Shown: positions 32,606 through 39,324 of the stretch, in pieces | How the letters are laid out: every line of letters begins with the position of its first letter | How positions within the stretch are numbered: the first letter of the stretch is position 1 | NCBI GenBank assembly: GCA_028684915.1 | Contig: JAQUEZ010000041.1 | Span: 1 to 39,324 of the forward strand | Source: Desulfobulbus sp. | Lineage (GTDB): Bacteria; Desulfobacterota; Desulfobulbia; Desulfobulbales; Desulfobulbaceae | Direction of reading: 5' to 3' | Length of the DNA stretch: 39,324 bases | Position numbers and translations under genes: made by a program | The notes under the pieces: generated by a model | Database searches by the model: none | What the model saw: only the letters and a program-made list of their open reading frames with translations | What the model was told of the DNA's origin: nothing

Positions 32606-35227
32606 ATGGTCGCGGGTATCCGGCAGTGGTGGCGTGGACTGGGCACTTTCCGGCAGGATTCAGCCAAGGAAATCAGCTTTTGGCGCCTGCAGGCCCTGTT
32701 CAATAATTTTAAACGTATTCTCCTGCTCAATAACGCCGTGCTTGAAGAGATGGCGAAGATGGAGCGGGCGCTTGGCGGCGAATATATCTTTGACCGCGCC
32801 TTTCTCGAGTCTTCGGTGAGCAGTATCGCCAATCGAGTCCATCATGTTGCCTACAGCCTCAATGCGCTCACCGGCAACCAACACATTCCCCTCTATGATC
32901 GCTATCAAGAGATCCGGACCCTGCTGGACGATATTCTTGCCAACAATGTTCATGCCCTGGCCGATGAAGCTGTGCTCCCGCTGAGTGCAATTGGCTGGGA
33001 GCATGAACCCTTAGTGGGGATGGATCTGGTCTGCCTGGCCGAGTTGTTTTACCACCCCTGGGTGGCGCCGGTGGATGGGTTTGCGGTCACCGAGGAGGGC
33101 ATCCGCGCCCTTGATCCCCTGCAATCGTGGACCATTGGCACCGAAGGCAGGAGTAGTCGGCGGCTTGAGGAGGCACGGGCAGCTCTTTTGGATCACCTTC
33201 ATCATCTGGTTGAGGAGCACCCGAGCGATGCGGTGACGGTGGTGGTGACGGAGATCGATGCAGATGAAGAGCCGCTGAAGGAAGTGGGTTGTTTTCGCCT
33301 GCGGGTGGATGCAGAACGGCGCGAGGCAAGCCTGATCCGGGTGGAAGGGCAGGGAATAGAACCCACGGTGGTGGATCGACTGGTGCTGGCTGAGCGCAAA
33401 CCAGGTGGAACGGCGATTGAAGGTGGCTGCGAGGTCGAACTCCTGCTGCACGGTCTGGAGCAGATCGTCCATACAATCGCCGAGGAGATCCCCGCCATTC
33501 ACTCGCCCCAGGTGAACTGTGCCCTCTTTATCCATCCACAACCCCCCTTTGTTTTGAAGGGGACGATCCAGACCCGCCCCCTGGCCGGCAACCCCTTTGC
33601 TGCGGTCGATGGGCTGGTGGCCCGGGTCATTTCTCCCGAAAATGCCGAGGACCACTACCTGCTCAGGCGGACCCATCCCTTTGAACTCCTCCAGTCGTTA
33701 ATCCCTGAACGGCCCAGCGGGCACCGTTTTGCAGGTGGGCGTCTGGCCTCCGATTCCTCGGCAGAGAATGGGCAGCTGGGCCGCGGGTCGGGACTGATCG
33801 AACCGGGGTTACTAAAAAATCTGGCAGAAACAGCCATGCTTCTGGAGCGTCTTTACGGGGCGCCCCTGGAGGTTCGCTGGCAGCTGTGGCAAGACGGCGT
33901 CTGCCGTATCACTCGTTTGCGGCCACTCAAGTTTGATCTCGATGTAGACGATATACCCGGTGAGTCGGTCGAGGCGCCGATCCTCTGTCAGGGCGGACAG
34001 ACCGGGCAGTCCGGGGTGGGTGCCGGTCCGGTGTTCCATATCGATGAGACCACCGATCCAAAGAGTTTTCCCCCTGGGGCGGTGGCTGTGGCCAGGGTCG
34101 CCTCGCCCAACCTGACCCCGGTGTTGCAGCGGGCTGCGGCCTTGGTCACCGAATTTGGCTCGGCAGCCGGCCATCTGGCCACTGTGGCCCGTGAGCTGCG
34201 CCTGCCCTCTATCTTTGGTCTCCCCTCTGCCTTGGAACACCTGCCGCTCGGGGTCGAGGTGACGGTTGATGGCGGCGAGACCACGGTTTACTCCGGTATC
34301 GTCGAGGAGATGCTTCGTTTTGATTCCCTGACCATGGATCTGACCCCCCAGGATCGGGAATACCGCATGCTGCGGCGTCTGCTTCGCTTTATCCAGCCGC
34401 TCAATTTGGTCAACCCGGAAATTCACGAGTTTGTCCCTGAAAATTGCCGGACATTTCATGATATTATCCATTTCTGTCATGAAAGCGCAGTGGATGAACT
34501 GGCCCATTTCCAGGAACGGCGTCCCGGTTTGGGCACCCTGCGGACCCGGCCCATGGCCCTTGGTCTACCAATGGATATCCGGGTCCTTGACATCGGTAGC
34601 GGCATTGAGCCCGATGCCGATGCCCTGCCCAGTCCTGCACAGATCTGCTCGATTCCTTTTCGCGCCTTTTTAGACGGACTGATCGACCCCCGAGCCTGGA
34701 ATACCGAAACCCCGAGTCTGGGCATGCGCGATATTCTTGCCGGTATGCCACGCAGTATGGGCCTGTTGGCCGCACCGGCGGACACCCTTGGTGCCAATCT
34801 GGCCATTGTCGGCAGTGAATATCTCAACCTCAGTCTACGCATGGGGTACCATTTCAGTGTCATCGATGCCTACCTTGGTGAGGATATGAGCCGCAATTAC
34901 GTCTATTTTCGTTTTGTCGGCGGCTTGGCCGATCCGGAACGGCGTGGACGACGGGCACGATTTATCGGTCGGGTGTTGGCGGCCATGGAGTTCAAGACCA
35001 GTATCAAGGGCGATCTGGTGATCGCACGTCTCAAATTGATGGAACCTGATATCCTCCGGGCGGCTCTTTTTGCCTTGGGAGCCTTGACCGCCTATACCCG
35101 GCAGCAGGATACCAACATGCGCAGCGAGGCGGATTTGGAAAGCAGGTTTGCAACCTTTGCCAGCCATTTTTTGCCCGCCTTCTACCAGGGCAGCAGTGAT
35201 GAGGAGGGGGAAGATGCAGTTTGTTAA
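32606..35227 (+). CDS. PEP synthase-like protein 2 with degenerate ATP-grasp
   Basis: The 873-residue protein is a paralog of the proteins at 29614 and 35214. The N-domain 'LGGEYIFDRAFL' matches protein 1 closely. In the ATP-grasp region the GAK motif has become GMD (138-140) and the RSSA-ED segment is replaced by acidic, unrelated residues, while the end 'EVRWQL...CRITRLRPL' remains. The swivel keeps GSAAGHLA (His523). The C-terminal domain is intact, with CRTFHDI, 'GYHFSVIDAYL', 'YFRFVGG' and GDLV. It probably cannot bind ATP and may receive phosphate from a sibling or act as a scaffold. Confidence 0.85.
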   Translation: MVAGIRQWWRGLGTFRQDSAKEISFWRLQALFNNFKRILLLNNAVLEEMAKMERALGGEYIFDRAFLESSVSSIANRVHHVAYSLNALTGNQHIPLYDRYQEIRTLLDDILANNVHALADEAVLPLSAIGWEHEPLVGMDLVCLAELFYHPWVAPVDGFAVTEEGIRALDPLQSWTIGTEGRSSRRLEEARAALLDHLHHLVEEHPSDAVTVVVTEIDADEEPLKEVGCFRLRVDAERREASLIRVEGQGIEPTVVDRLVLAERKPGGTAIEGGCEVELLLHGLEQIVHTIAEEIPAIHSPQVNCALFIHPQPPFVLKGTIQTRPLAGNPFAAVDGLVARVISPENAEDHYLLRRTHPFELLQSLIPERPSGHRFAGGRLASDSSAENGQLGRGSGLIEPGLLKNLAETAMLLERLYGAPLEVRWQLWQDGVCRITRLRPLKFDLDVDDIPGESVEAPILCQGGQTGQSGVGAGPVFHIDETTDPKSFPPGAVAVARVASPNLTPVLQRAAALVTEFGSAAGHLATVARELRLPSIFGLPSALEHLPLGVEVTVDGGETTVYSGIVEEMLRFDSLTMDLTPQDREYRMLRRLLRFIQPLNLVNPEIHEFVPENCRTFHDIIHFCHESAVDELAHFQERRPGLGTLRTRPMALGLPMDIRVLDIGSGIEPDADALPSPAQICSIPFRAFLDGLIDPRAWNTETPSLGMRDILAGMPRSMGLLAAPADTLGANLAIVGSEYLNLSLRMGYHFSVIDAYLGEDMSRNYVYFRFVGGLADPERRGRRARFIGRVLAAMEFKTSIKGDLVIARLKLMEPDILRAALFALGALTAYTRQQDTNMRSEADLESRFATFASHFLPAFYQGSSDEEGEDAVC

Positions 35228-37952
35228 GTCAATCTTGCAGCGGTTTCGTCAAAAGCGCCAGGATCGGGAACAGTGGGCCCTGACCGAACTCAAGGCTCGC
35301 TATCATGGCTTTCGCATTTTCTTGGAAAACAACGGTAAGGCCCTGGAACTGATTGTTAGCCTCGATGGGCAGTTGCACCGGGCCGAACCAGCGGATATTC
35401 GGGCCACGGTCGATGATTTGCTCGGGGTGAGTAGTGAGTTGGTCGATGGCCTCAACCTGCTTGCCGATGACCGCTACGAAGCCCTGTATTCCTTGCATGG
35501 TCGTCTGGGGGAGAAAATCCACGGCGAGTTGCGCAGCCTGGGACAGATGGCCTTGGCCCGCAAGGCCTGTATCGGTCTGGATCAGTTGGAGCCCACCGCC
35601 CTGTTGCAGGCGGGTGCCAAGGCGGTCAATCTGTCCCGATTGCGACAAATGGGTCTGCCGGTTCCTAATGGCTTTGTCTGTACGGTGCGGGCCTGTAAAA
35701 ATTTTCTCCACAGCGGCCAGCTGGCCGAGCAGATCCGCCCTCTCCTGCGTGATGTCGAAATCGGCCGATTGCAGACCGAGGAGGCCGCGGCCAGGATTCG
35801 GGAGTTGATTTTGAGCACGCCTCTGCCTCCTGAGGTCACCACCGCCCTGTTTCAAGCCTACGAAGAGTTGGCCGCCCAGGAAAGGGCGGATGGGCAGGAG
35901 GTGGGGCAGCCTCTGGCCGTGTCGGTGCGTAGCAGTGGCGCCGCCGAAGACGGGGTCGAGCATTCCTTTGCCGGTCAGTTTACCTCGCTCCTCAATGTTC
36001 GCGGCCAGGAGCCGCTGCTTGATGCCTGTCGTCGGGTGATTGCCAGTGGGTTCAGTGCCCGGGCCATTGCCTATCGTATCAATGCCGGACTTGCGCCTTT
36101 TGATTTCGAGCTCGCCGTTCTGGTGCAGGTTATGGTGCCAGCCGAAACCGCCGGAGTCCTGTTTACGGTTGATCCGTCCCACCCCGAGAGTGGTCGGATG
36201 TTGATCAGCGCGGTTCCTGGCCTGGGGACCACCGCCGTCGGAGGAGAGGTGCCGGCGGATATTTACCGGCCCCTGCGCAGCCTGGGGGAGCAGGGCGATA
36301 CTGTTGCGGTTCAAGGCCAGCAACTGGTTGAACAGCATATTGTACGAAAAACCTATAAAGAGGTACCTGAGGCCAGCGGTGGGTTACGCAAGGTGCGGGT
36401 GTCGGACGAGGAGGCGGAGCAACCCCTCCTGGATGAAACCTTGCTCGCTCAATTGGTGGCCGTCGGTCGCACTATTGAGAGTATGGAAGGGATGGCTCAG
36501 GACGTGGAATGGGCCTGCACCCGGGGAAATTTGCGTATCCTCCAGGCCCGCCCCCTGCGGCTCTCGGCGGCTTCCGGCCAGCGGCTCCAGGTGCCGACCC
36601 TAAGCGAGCCGCTCTGCACCGGCTTTTGTGCCTCCGCCGGTAAGGCGGTGGGGCGGGTGCGGCTGATCCATTCGATCTTTGAGTTGCACCAACTAGAGTC
36701 GGAACTGGCGCAAATTCTCTCCCAGGCACCGTTGATCCTGGCTCTACCGCATTCCATTGTCGATGCGGCCCGCTTTCTTCCCCATTGTGCCGGGGTGCTG
36801 GTAGACATGGGGAATCCCACCGACCATCTGGCCTGTGTGGCCAGAGAATGCGGGGTTCCGATGATGACCGGTGTCCAATCCAGTCTGGTCGATCTTGCGC
36901 AACAGCAATGGCTGCTCGTTGATGCGGATCACGGCCTGGTTTTAGAGGCCCCGGATTCGGTCCGGGAACAAGCGCTGCACAGTCACCAACAGCGGCTGGA
37001 GGATAAAAAGAGCAATCGTGGCAACTCTTCCAGCGCGTCTGCAACCGTGAATCTCTCACCGGTTCGCCAGAGTCTGCGCAACCGGATCGTGGCCCTCAAT
37101 CTTACCGATGCCTACGGCCCCACCTTTTCTTTGGCGGAATGTCGATCCATCCACGACATTATCCGCTATACCCACGAGATGGCGGTACTGACGATGTTCT
37201 CCGCCGGTGATCAGGTGATCGAGGATGCGGGCGGGTTGCTGCGGCCCATGGAAATCGGCGTGCCCTTTTCTTTCCTCGTGATCGATCTCGGCGGCGGCAT
37301 TCGTCGGCGTAATCCAAAGCACCGGCGTCGTCTGGCCCTACGTCGTACTCTGACTCGTGAGGATGTACTCTCTGTGCCGCTGGCCGCTCTTTGCGACGGC
37401 ATGACCACGCCGGGGTTGCGCTGGTATGCCCCTTCGGATATCGATGCCCTGCCCGAGGTCTTCTCGCGGACTATGCTCGATAATCGCGGGGCGCGTCCGG
37501 TGGGCGCCTTCAACTATGCGCTGAGCGCCCGTGATTATCTCAACCTCAATGCCCGGGTGGAATTTCATTTTGTCATGGTGGATGCGGTCTGCGGACGGGA
37601 TAGCCATGCCAATTATATCCGTTTTCGTTTCAAGGGCGGAGGCGCAGGCCTAGAGCGGAGCCGGCGGCGGGCGATCTTTTTCCAGCATGTACTGGAACAT
37701 AACGGTTTTTATACCACCGTGGTCGGGGATCTGGTCACCGCCTCACTCACCGGGGCGGATAAGGAACGCATCAAGGGACAACTGGTGATGATCGGCCGCC
37801 TGTTTGGTTTCAGCCGTTTTCTTGACGGGATGATGAGCAACGATACCATCCCAACCTACCTGGCCAAGGCCTTTCTCGGGGGACAATTCGACAGCCTCGC
37901 GGCTTTGACCGCTATGGAGGCGAGTCAGGCGTTGGAGGCGGATCAGGCGTGA
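35214..37952 (+). CDS. PEP synthase-like protein 3: intact ATP-grasp and swivel with novel C-terminal domain
   Basis: The predicted protein has 912 residues from the ATG at 35214 (GAGGAGGGGGAAG upstream); the gene overlaps protein 2 by 14 bases. A helical N-domain (about 20-110) is followed by an ATP-grasp with GAK (134-136), VSVRSSGAAED (Arg239), 'AGQFTSLLNV', 'VQVMVPAETAGVLFTVDP' and 'VEWACTRGNLRILQARPL'. This is the most PPDK-like of the three. The swivel has GNPTDHLA (His538). A linker (about 590-612) leads to the shared C-terminal domain (about 612-912) with CRSIHDI, 'DLGGGIRRRN' and GDLV. It likely charges His538 from ATP. The stop converges with the phosphatase gene, overlapping it by ten bases. 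Confidence 0.86.
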   Translation: MQFVKSILQRFRQKRQDREQWALTELKARYHGFRIFLENNGKALELIVSLDGQLHRAEPADIRATVDDLLGVSSELVDGLNLLADDRYEALYSLHGRLGEKIHGELRSLGQMALARKACIGLDQLEPTALLQAGAKAVNLSRLRQMGLPVPNGFVCTVRACKNFLHSGQLAEQIRPLLRDVEIGRLQTEEAAARIRELILSTPLPPEVTTALFQAYEELAAQERADGQEVGQPLAVSVRSSGAAEDGVEHSFAGQFTSLLNVRGQEPLLDACRRVIASGFSARAIAYRINAGLAPFDFELAVLVQVMVPAETAGVLFTVDPSHPESGRMLISAVPGLGTTAVGGEVPADIYRPLRSLGEQGDTVAVQGQQLVEQHIVRKTYKEVPEASGGLRKVRVSDEEAEQPLLDETLLAQLVAVGRTIESMEGMAQDVEWACTRGNLRILQARPLRLSAASGQRLQVPTLSEPLCTGFCASAGKAVGRVRLIHSIFELHQLESELAQILSQAPLILALPHSIVDAARFLPHCAGVLVDMGNPTDHLACVARECGVPMMTGVQSSLVDLAQQQWLLVDADHGLVLEAPDSVREQALHSHQQRLEDKKSNRGNSSSASATVNLSPVRQSLRNRIVALNLTDAYGPTFSLAECRSIHDIIRYTHEMAVLTMFSAGDQVIEDAGGLLRPMEIGVPFSFLVIDLGGGIRRRNPKHRRRLALRRTLTREDVLSVPLAALCDGMTTPGLRWYAPSDIDALPEVFSRTMLDNRGARPVGAFNYALSARDYLNLNARVEFHFVMVDAVCGRDSHANYIRFRFKGGGAGLERSRRRAIFFQHVLEHNGFYTTVVGDLVTASLTGADKERIKGQLVMIGRLFGFSRFLDGMMSNDTIPTYLAKAFLGGQFDSLAALTAMEASQALEADQA

Positions 37953-38632
37953 TAAAAAATCCGTTGGGGTAACTGAACTGCGGTGAGAAGGTTGCCGTAG
38001 ACCGCACCCGTGTCGATACCGATGCGATCGGCCCTGATCAAAGGGGTTGCAAAGGGCAAGTGGCCAAAAATGACCACCTTGTCCGGTTGTGGCGTGAGGT
38101 CGTTCTCCTGGCCAAGTCGACGGCTGGCTAGAACTCGGACTTCGGTGTTGCGTCGCTGCATTCTTTCTTGGTGTGTCTCCAGTTCATTGGGAGTCGTCAG
38201 GGCCGGGTCGAAATCAGCATGGGTAAACAGGTAGTTGCCGGCGGTGAAGCTGAGCTTGAGATCAAAGAGAAATTGTTGGTGCTCGGGCGGCATGCAGGAG
38301 AGATCGGTCAGGCGGCGAAGCGAAGTTCCATAACTCTCCGCCGTTGCATCAATGCCCATGGACCGCAGCAGGCGCAGATCCTCGGGTTCGCCGTAAAGTT
38401 CATAATCAAGTAAGGCCTGCTCGTGGTTCCCTTTGAGAAAAACAACATGGCGGTAACTCCGCTGCAGAGATATCAGGGTGTCGAGCACTTTGCGTGAGTC
38501 CGGGCCGCGGTTAATATAATCACCAAGGAAGACCAGGATGTCCCGTTTACGGTTCAACGGCAGGCGGCCGAGCAGGGTGACCAGCTTTTGGTGACATCCA
38601 TGGATGTCACCAACGGCAAAAATATTGGGCAT
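37943..38632 (-). CDS. PPP-family metallophosphatase (ApaH/PrpA-like)
   Basis: The predicted protein has 229 residues from the ATG at 38632 (GAGGGAGGACC upstream). The metal-binding motifs are GDIHGC, 'GDYINRGPDS', GNHE and the His in 'LFTHADF' and 'FGHLPF'. It is a phosphoesterase of the serine/threonine phosphatase 1 or diadenosine tetraphosphatase type. It could dephosphorylate a protein or a nucleotide. It is convergent with the dikinase operon and overlaps its last stop by ten bases, so link to that system is possible but unproven. Confidence 0.88.
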   Translation of the reverse strand: MPNIFAVGDIHGCHQKLVTLLGRLPLNRKRDILVFLGDYINRGPDSRKVLDTLISLQRSYRHVVFLKGNHEQALLDYELYGEPEDLRLLRSMGIDATAESYGTSLRRLTDLSCMPPEHQQFLFDLKLSFTAGNYLFTHADFDPALTTPNELETHQERMQRRNTEVRVLASRRLGQENDLTPQPDKVVIFGHLPFATPLIRADRIGIDTGAVYGNLLTAVQLPQRIFYHA

Positions 38633-38699
38633 GACGAGGTCCTCCCTCGCGGGTGGTGCGCTGGTTTCCGTGAGCGCCGCCAACAAGGGCGTCTCCCGG

Positions 38700-38933
38700 T
38701 TACTCCAGTGCCAAGGCTGTCCCGTACCAGGTATTGGGATAGAGGTGGCCTACAACCAATCGTTCCACCTGACTTGGCTGGAGCCGTTTTTCCATGAAAT
38801 CCATCCATTCCATGGCCAGGGTTCGTGAGGTAAACGGGCCAACATGACAGATGTCCTTTCCCTCGATACCCTTGACGTTTAACTGTGCATCAATCTCATG
38901 TTTCTCCTGATAAATACCAAGAAGTACTCTCAC
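38700..38933 (-). CDS. small hypothetical protein
   Basis: The predicted protein has 77 residues. I chose a GTG at 38933, with an AAGGG purine run upstream; a longer frame would run into the MITE at 38963. It reads 'MRVLLGIYQEKHEIDAQLNV', then 'DICHVGPFTSRTLAMEWMDFM' and 'VERLVVGHLYPNTWYGTAL', mixed hydrophobic and charged with no membrane span. I do not recognise the family. It may be co-transcribed with the phosphatase gene 67 bases downstream. Confidence 0.6.
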   Translation of the reverse strand: MRVLLGIYQEKHEIDAQLNVKGIEGKDICHVGPFTSRTLAMEWMDFMEKRLQPSQVERLVVGHLYPNTWYGTALALE

Positions 38934-38962
38934 TGCGCACCCTTTAGTTACAATAATAATTG

Positions 38963-39114
38963 GTAAGCGATCACGGGGCGCCGAATCTGCGGTGTTATCG
39001 GCCAGTTTACGTACAAGTGTACGCTGCACAGGCCGATGCCTTGCACCTCCGGCACCTTGCAATCGCTTGTGCGCTGATAAACGGTGCCTTTGGGGTTCCC
39101 CCGTGATCGATTAC
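38963..39114 (-). mobile_element. IS66-like MITE, copy 3, complete with 8-bp target duplications
   Basis: This 152-bp element is bounded by GTAAGCGATCACGGGG and CCCCGTGATCGATTAC. It is flanked directly on both sides by AATAATTG (38955-38962 and 39115-39122), an 8-bp target duplication. GTAAGCG ends and an 8-bp duplication are the hallmarks of IS66-family elements, so it was probably mobilised by such a transposase. It has a GTACAnnTGTAC inner palindrome and no gene. On the minus strand it has the same orientation as copies 1 and 2 on the plus strand. Confidence 0.88.
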
Positions 39115-39183
39115 AATAATTGAGCCGTTTGTGGCCGGTTGAATATCGATCGCAATTCTCTTCTTCCTTTTGGCTGCATACGA

Positions 39184-39324
39184 TTAAAACGCGAGGCAAG
39201 GAATCAGTACTTCTAAATCTTTAGTATCCATATAATCAGCGAGTAAACCAACCGCAACTAAATCTAAATATTGATCAGCTTTATCTTCCCATAATTCTTC
39301 ATCTAATGCTTTACAAAATTTATA
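39184..39324 (-). pseudogene. RecJ/DHH-like gene fragment, open at the right edge
   Basis: On the minus strand the last 46 codons before a TAA at 39184-39186 read 'YKFCKALDEELWEDKADQYL', then 'DLVAVGLLADYMDTKDLE', resembling the single-strand exonuclease RecJ/DHH family. After 'DLE' the frame gives only eight unrelated residues before the stop, so the gene is cut short here. The codon choice is AT-rich and unlike the rest of the window. The upstream part lies outside the window. It may be foreign DNA or an assembly join. Confidence 0.55.

Noticed and set aside
29614..37952. Classical PEP synthase or pyruvate phosphate dikinase enzymes
   Set aside because: The PEP/pyruvate barrel is not recognisable and one paralog has lost ATP-binding residues, so the standard reaction is unlikely.
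38963..39114. MITE copies as a conserved riboswitch or structured RNA
   Set aside because: The inverted ends, 8-bp target duplication and insertion in unrelated contexts indicate a mobile element, although the internal palindromes do fold.

Overview
The window looks like a contig from an anaerobic, respiratory, Gram-negative bacterium. My best guess is Desulfobacterota, close to Desulfobulbaceae. This rests on the multiheme c-type cytochromes, sigma-54 activators, an ANTAR regulator, a molybdopterin oxidoreductase and dispersed TGATGGCGTCGT-type repeats; no marker gene confirms it. Most genes are moderately GC-rich with good Shine-Dalgarno sites. The last ~120-140 bases are clearly AT-rich and hold the end of an unrelated RecJ-like gene, so the right edge may be foreign DNA or an assembly join. 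No tRNA, rRNA or CRISPR array was seen.

Region 1 (1-5.6 kb): an octaheme HAO-family cytochrome and its NapC/NrfH-type tetraheme partner run leftward (haoCA-like, nitrogen-oxide chemistry). Divergent from them is a small winged-helix gene translationally coupled to a GAF-ANTAR antiterminator. Next comes a leader with two similar hexaloop hairpins overlapping an intrinsic terminator, followed by an FMN glutamate-synthase-like gene. This looks like a complete ANTAR antitermination unit controlling nitrogen assimilation. A 155-bp IS66-like miniature element (MITE) has inserted in the terminator's T-tract.

Region 2 (5.6-18.5 kb): a leftward trio comes first: a KaiC-like/XRE/cupin fusion, a PPC/DUF296 protein and an HD-GYP phosphodiesterase. 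It is followed by mostly rightward, separately translated metabolic genes: molybdopterin oxidoreductase, YciI, GH16 glucanase, GNAT, Nudix, YdhR, esterase, a Cys-repeat miniprotein, a META lipoprotein (leftward), a thioredoxin-like [2Fe-2S] ferredoxin, a crotonase and a methyltransferase. Several of the dispersed repeats sit between them.

Region 3 (18.5-24.3 kb): after an IS3-type transposase remnant comes an arsenic/metal island: arsR with a clear promoter-operator, a DGC zinc-binding protein, periplasmic thioredoxin, CcdA, CDF transporter, thioredoxin-type arsC and ACR3. A hemolysin III-family protein follows.

Region 4 (24.3-38 kb), the most interesting part: a membrane histidine kinase and an NtrC-type regulator diverge from a GG-N10-GC sigma-54 promoter with two phased TTTCA-N3-TGAAA dyads. 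The promoter drives a tightly packed operon of UspA-like protein, TauE/SafE transporter, TIGR02186-like membrane protein and three large paralogs related to PEP synthase/pyruvate phosphate dikinase. A lone receiver protein sits between the first and second paralogs. All three paralogs keep the phosphohistidine swivel motif, but the PEP/pyruvate barrel is replaced by a shared C-terminal domain I do not recognise. The middle one has lost the ATP-grasp residues. This looks like a multi-subunit dikinase-like system of unknown substrate.

Region 5 (37.9 kb-end): a PPP-type metallophosphatase, a small hypothetical gene, an intact MITE with 8-bp target duplications, and the truncated RecJ-like fragment.
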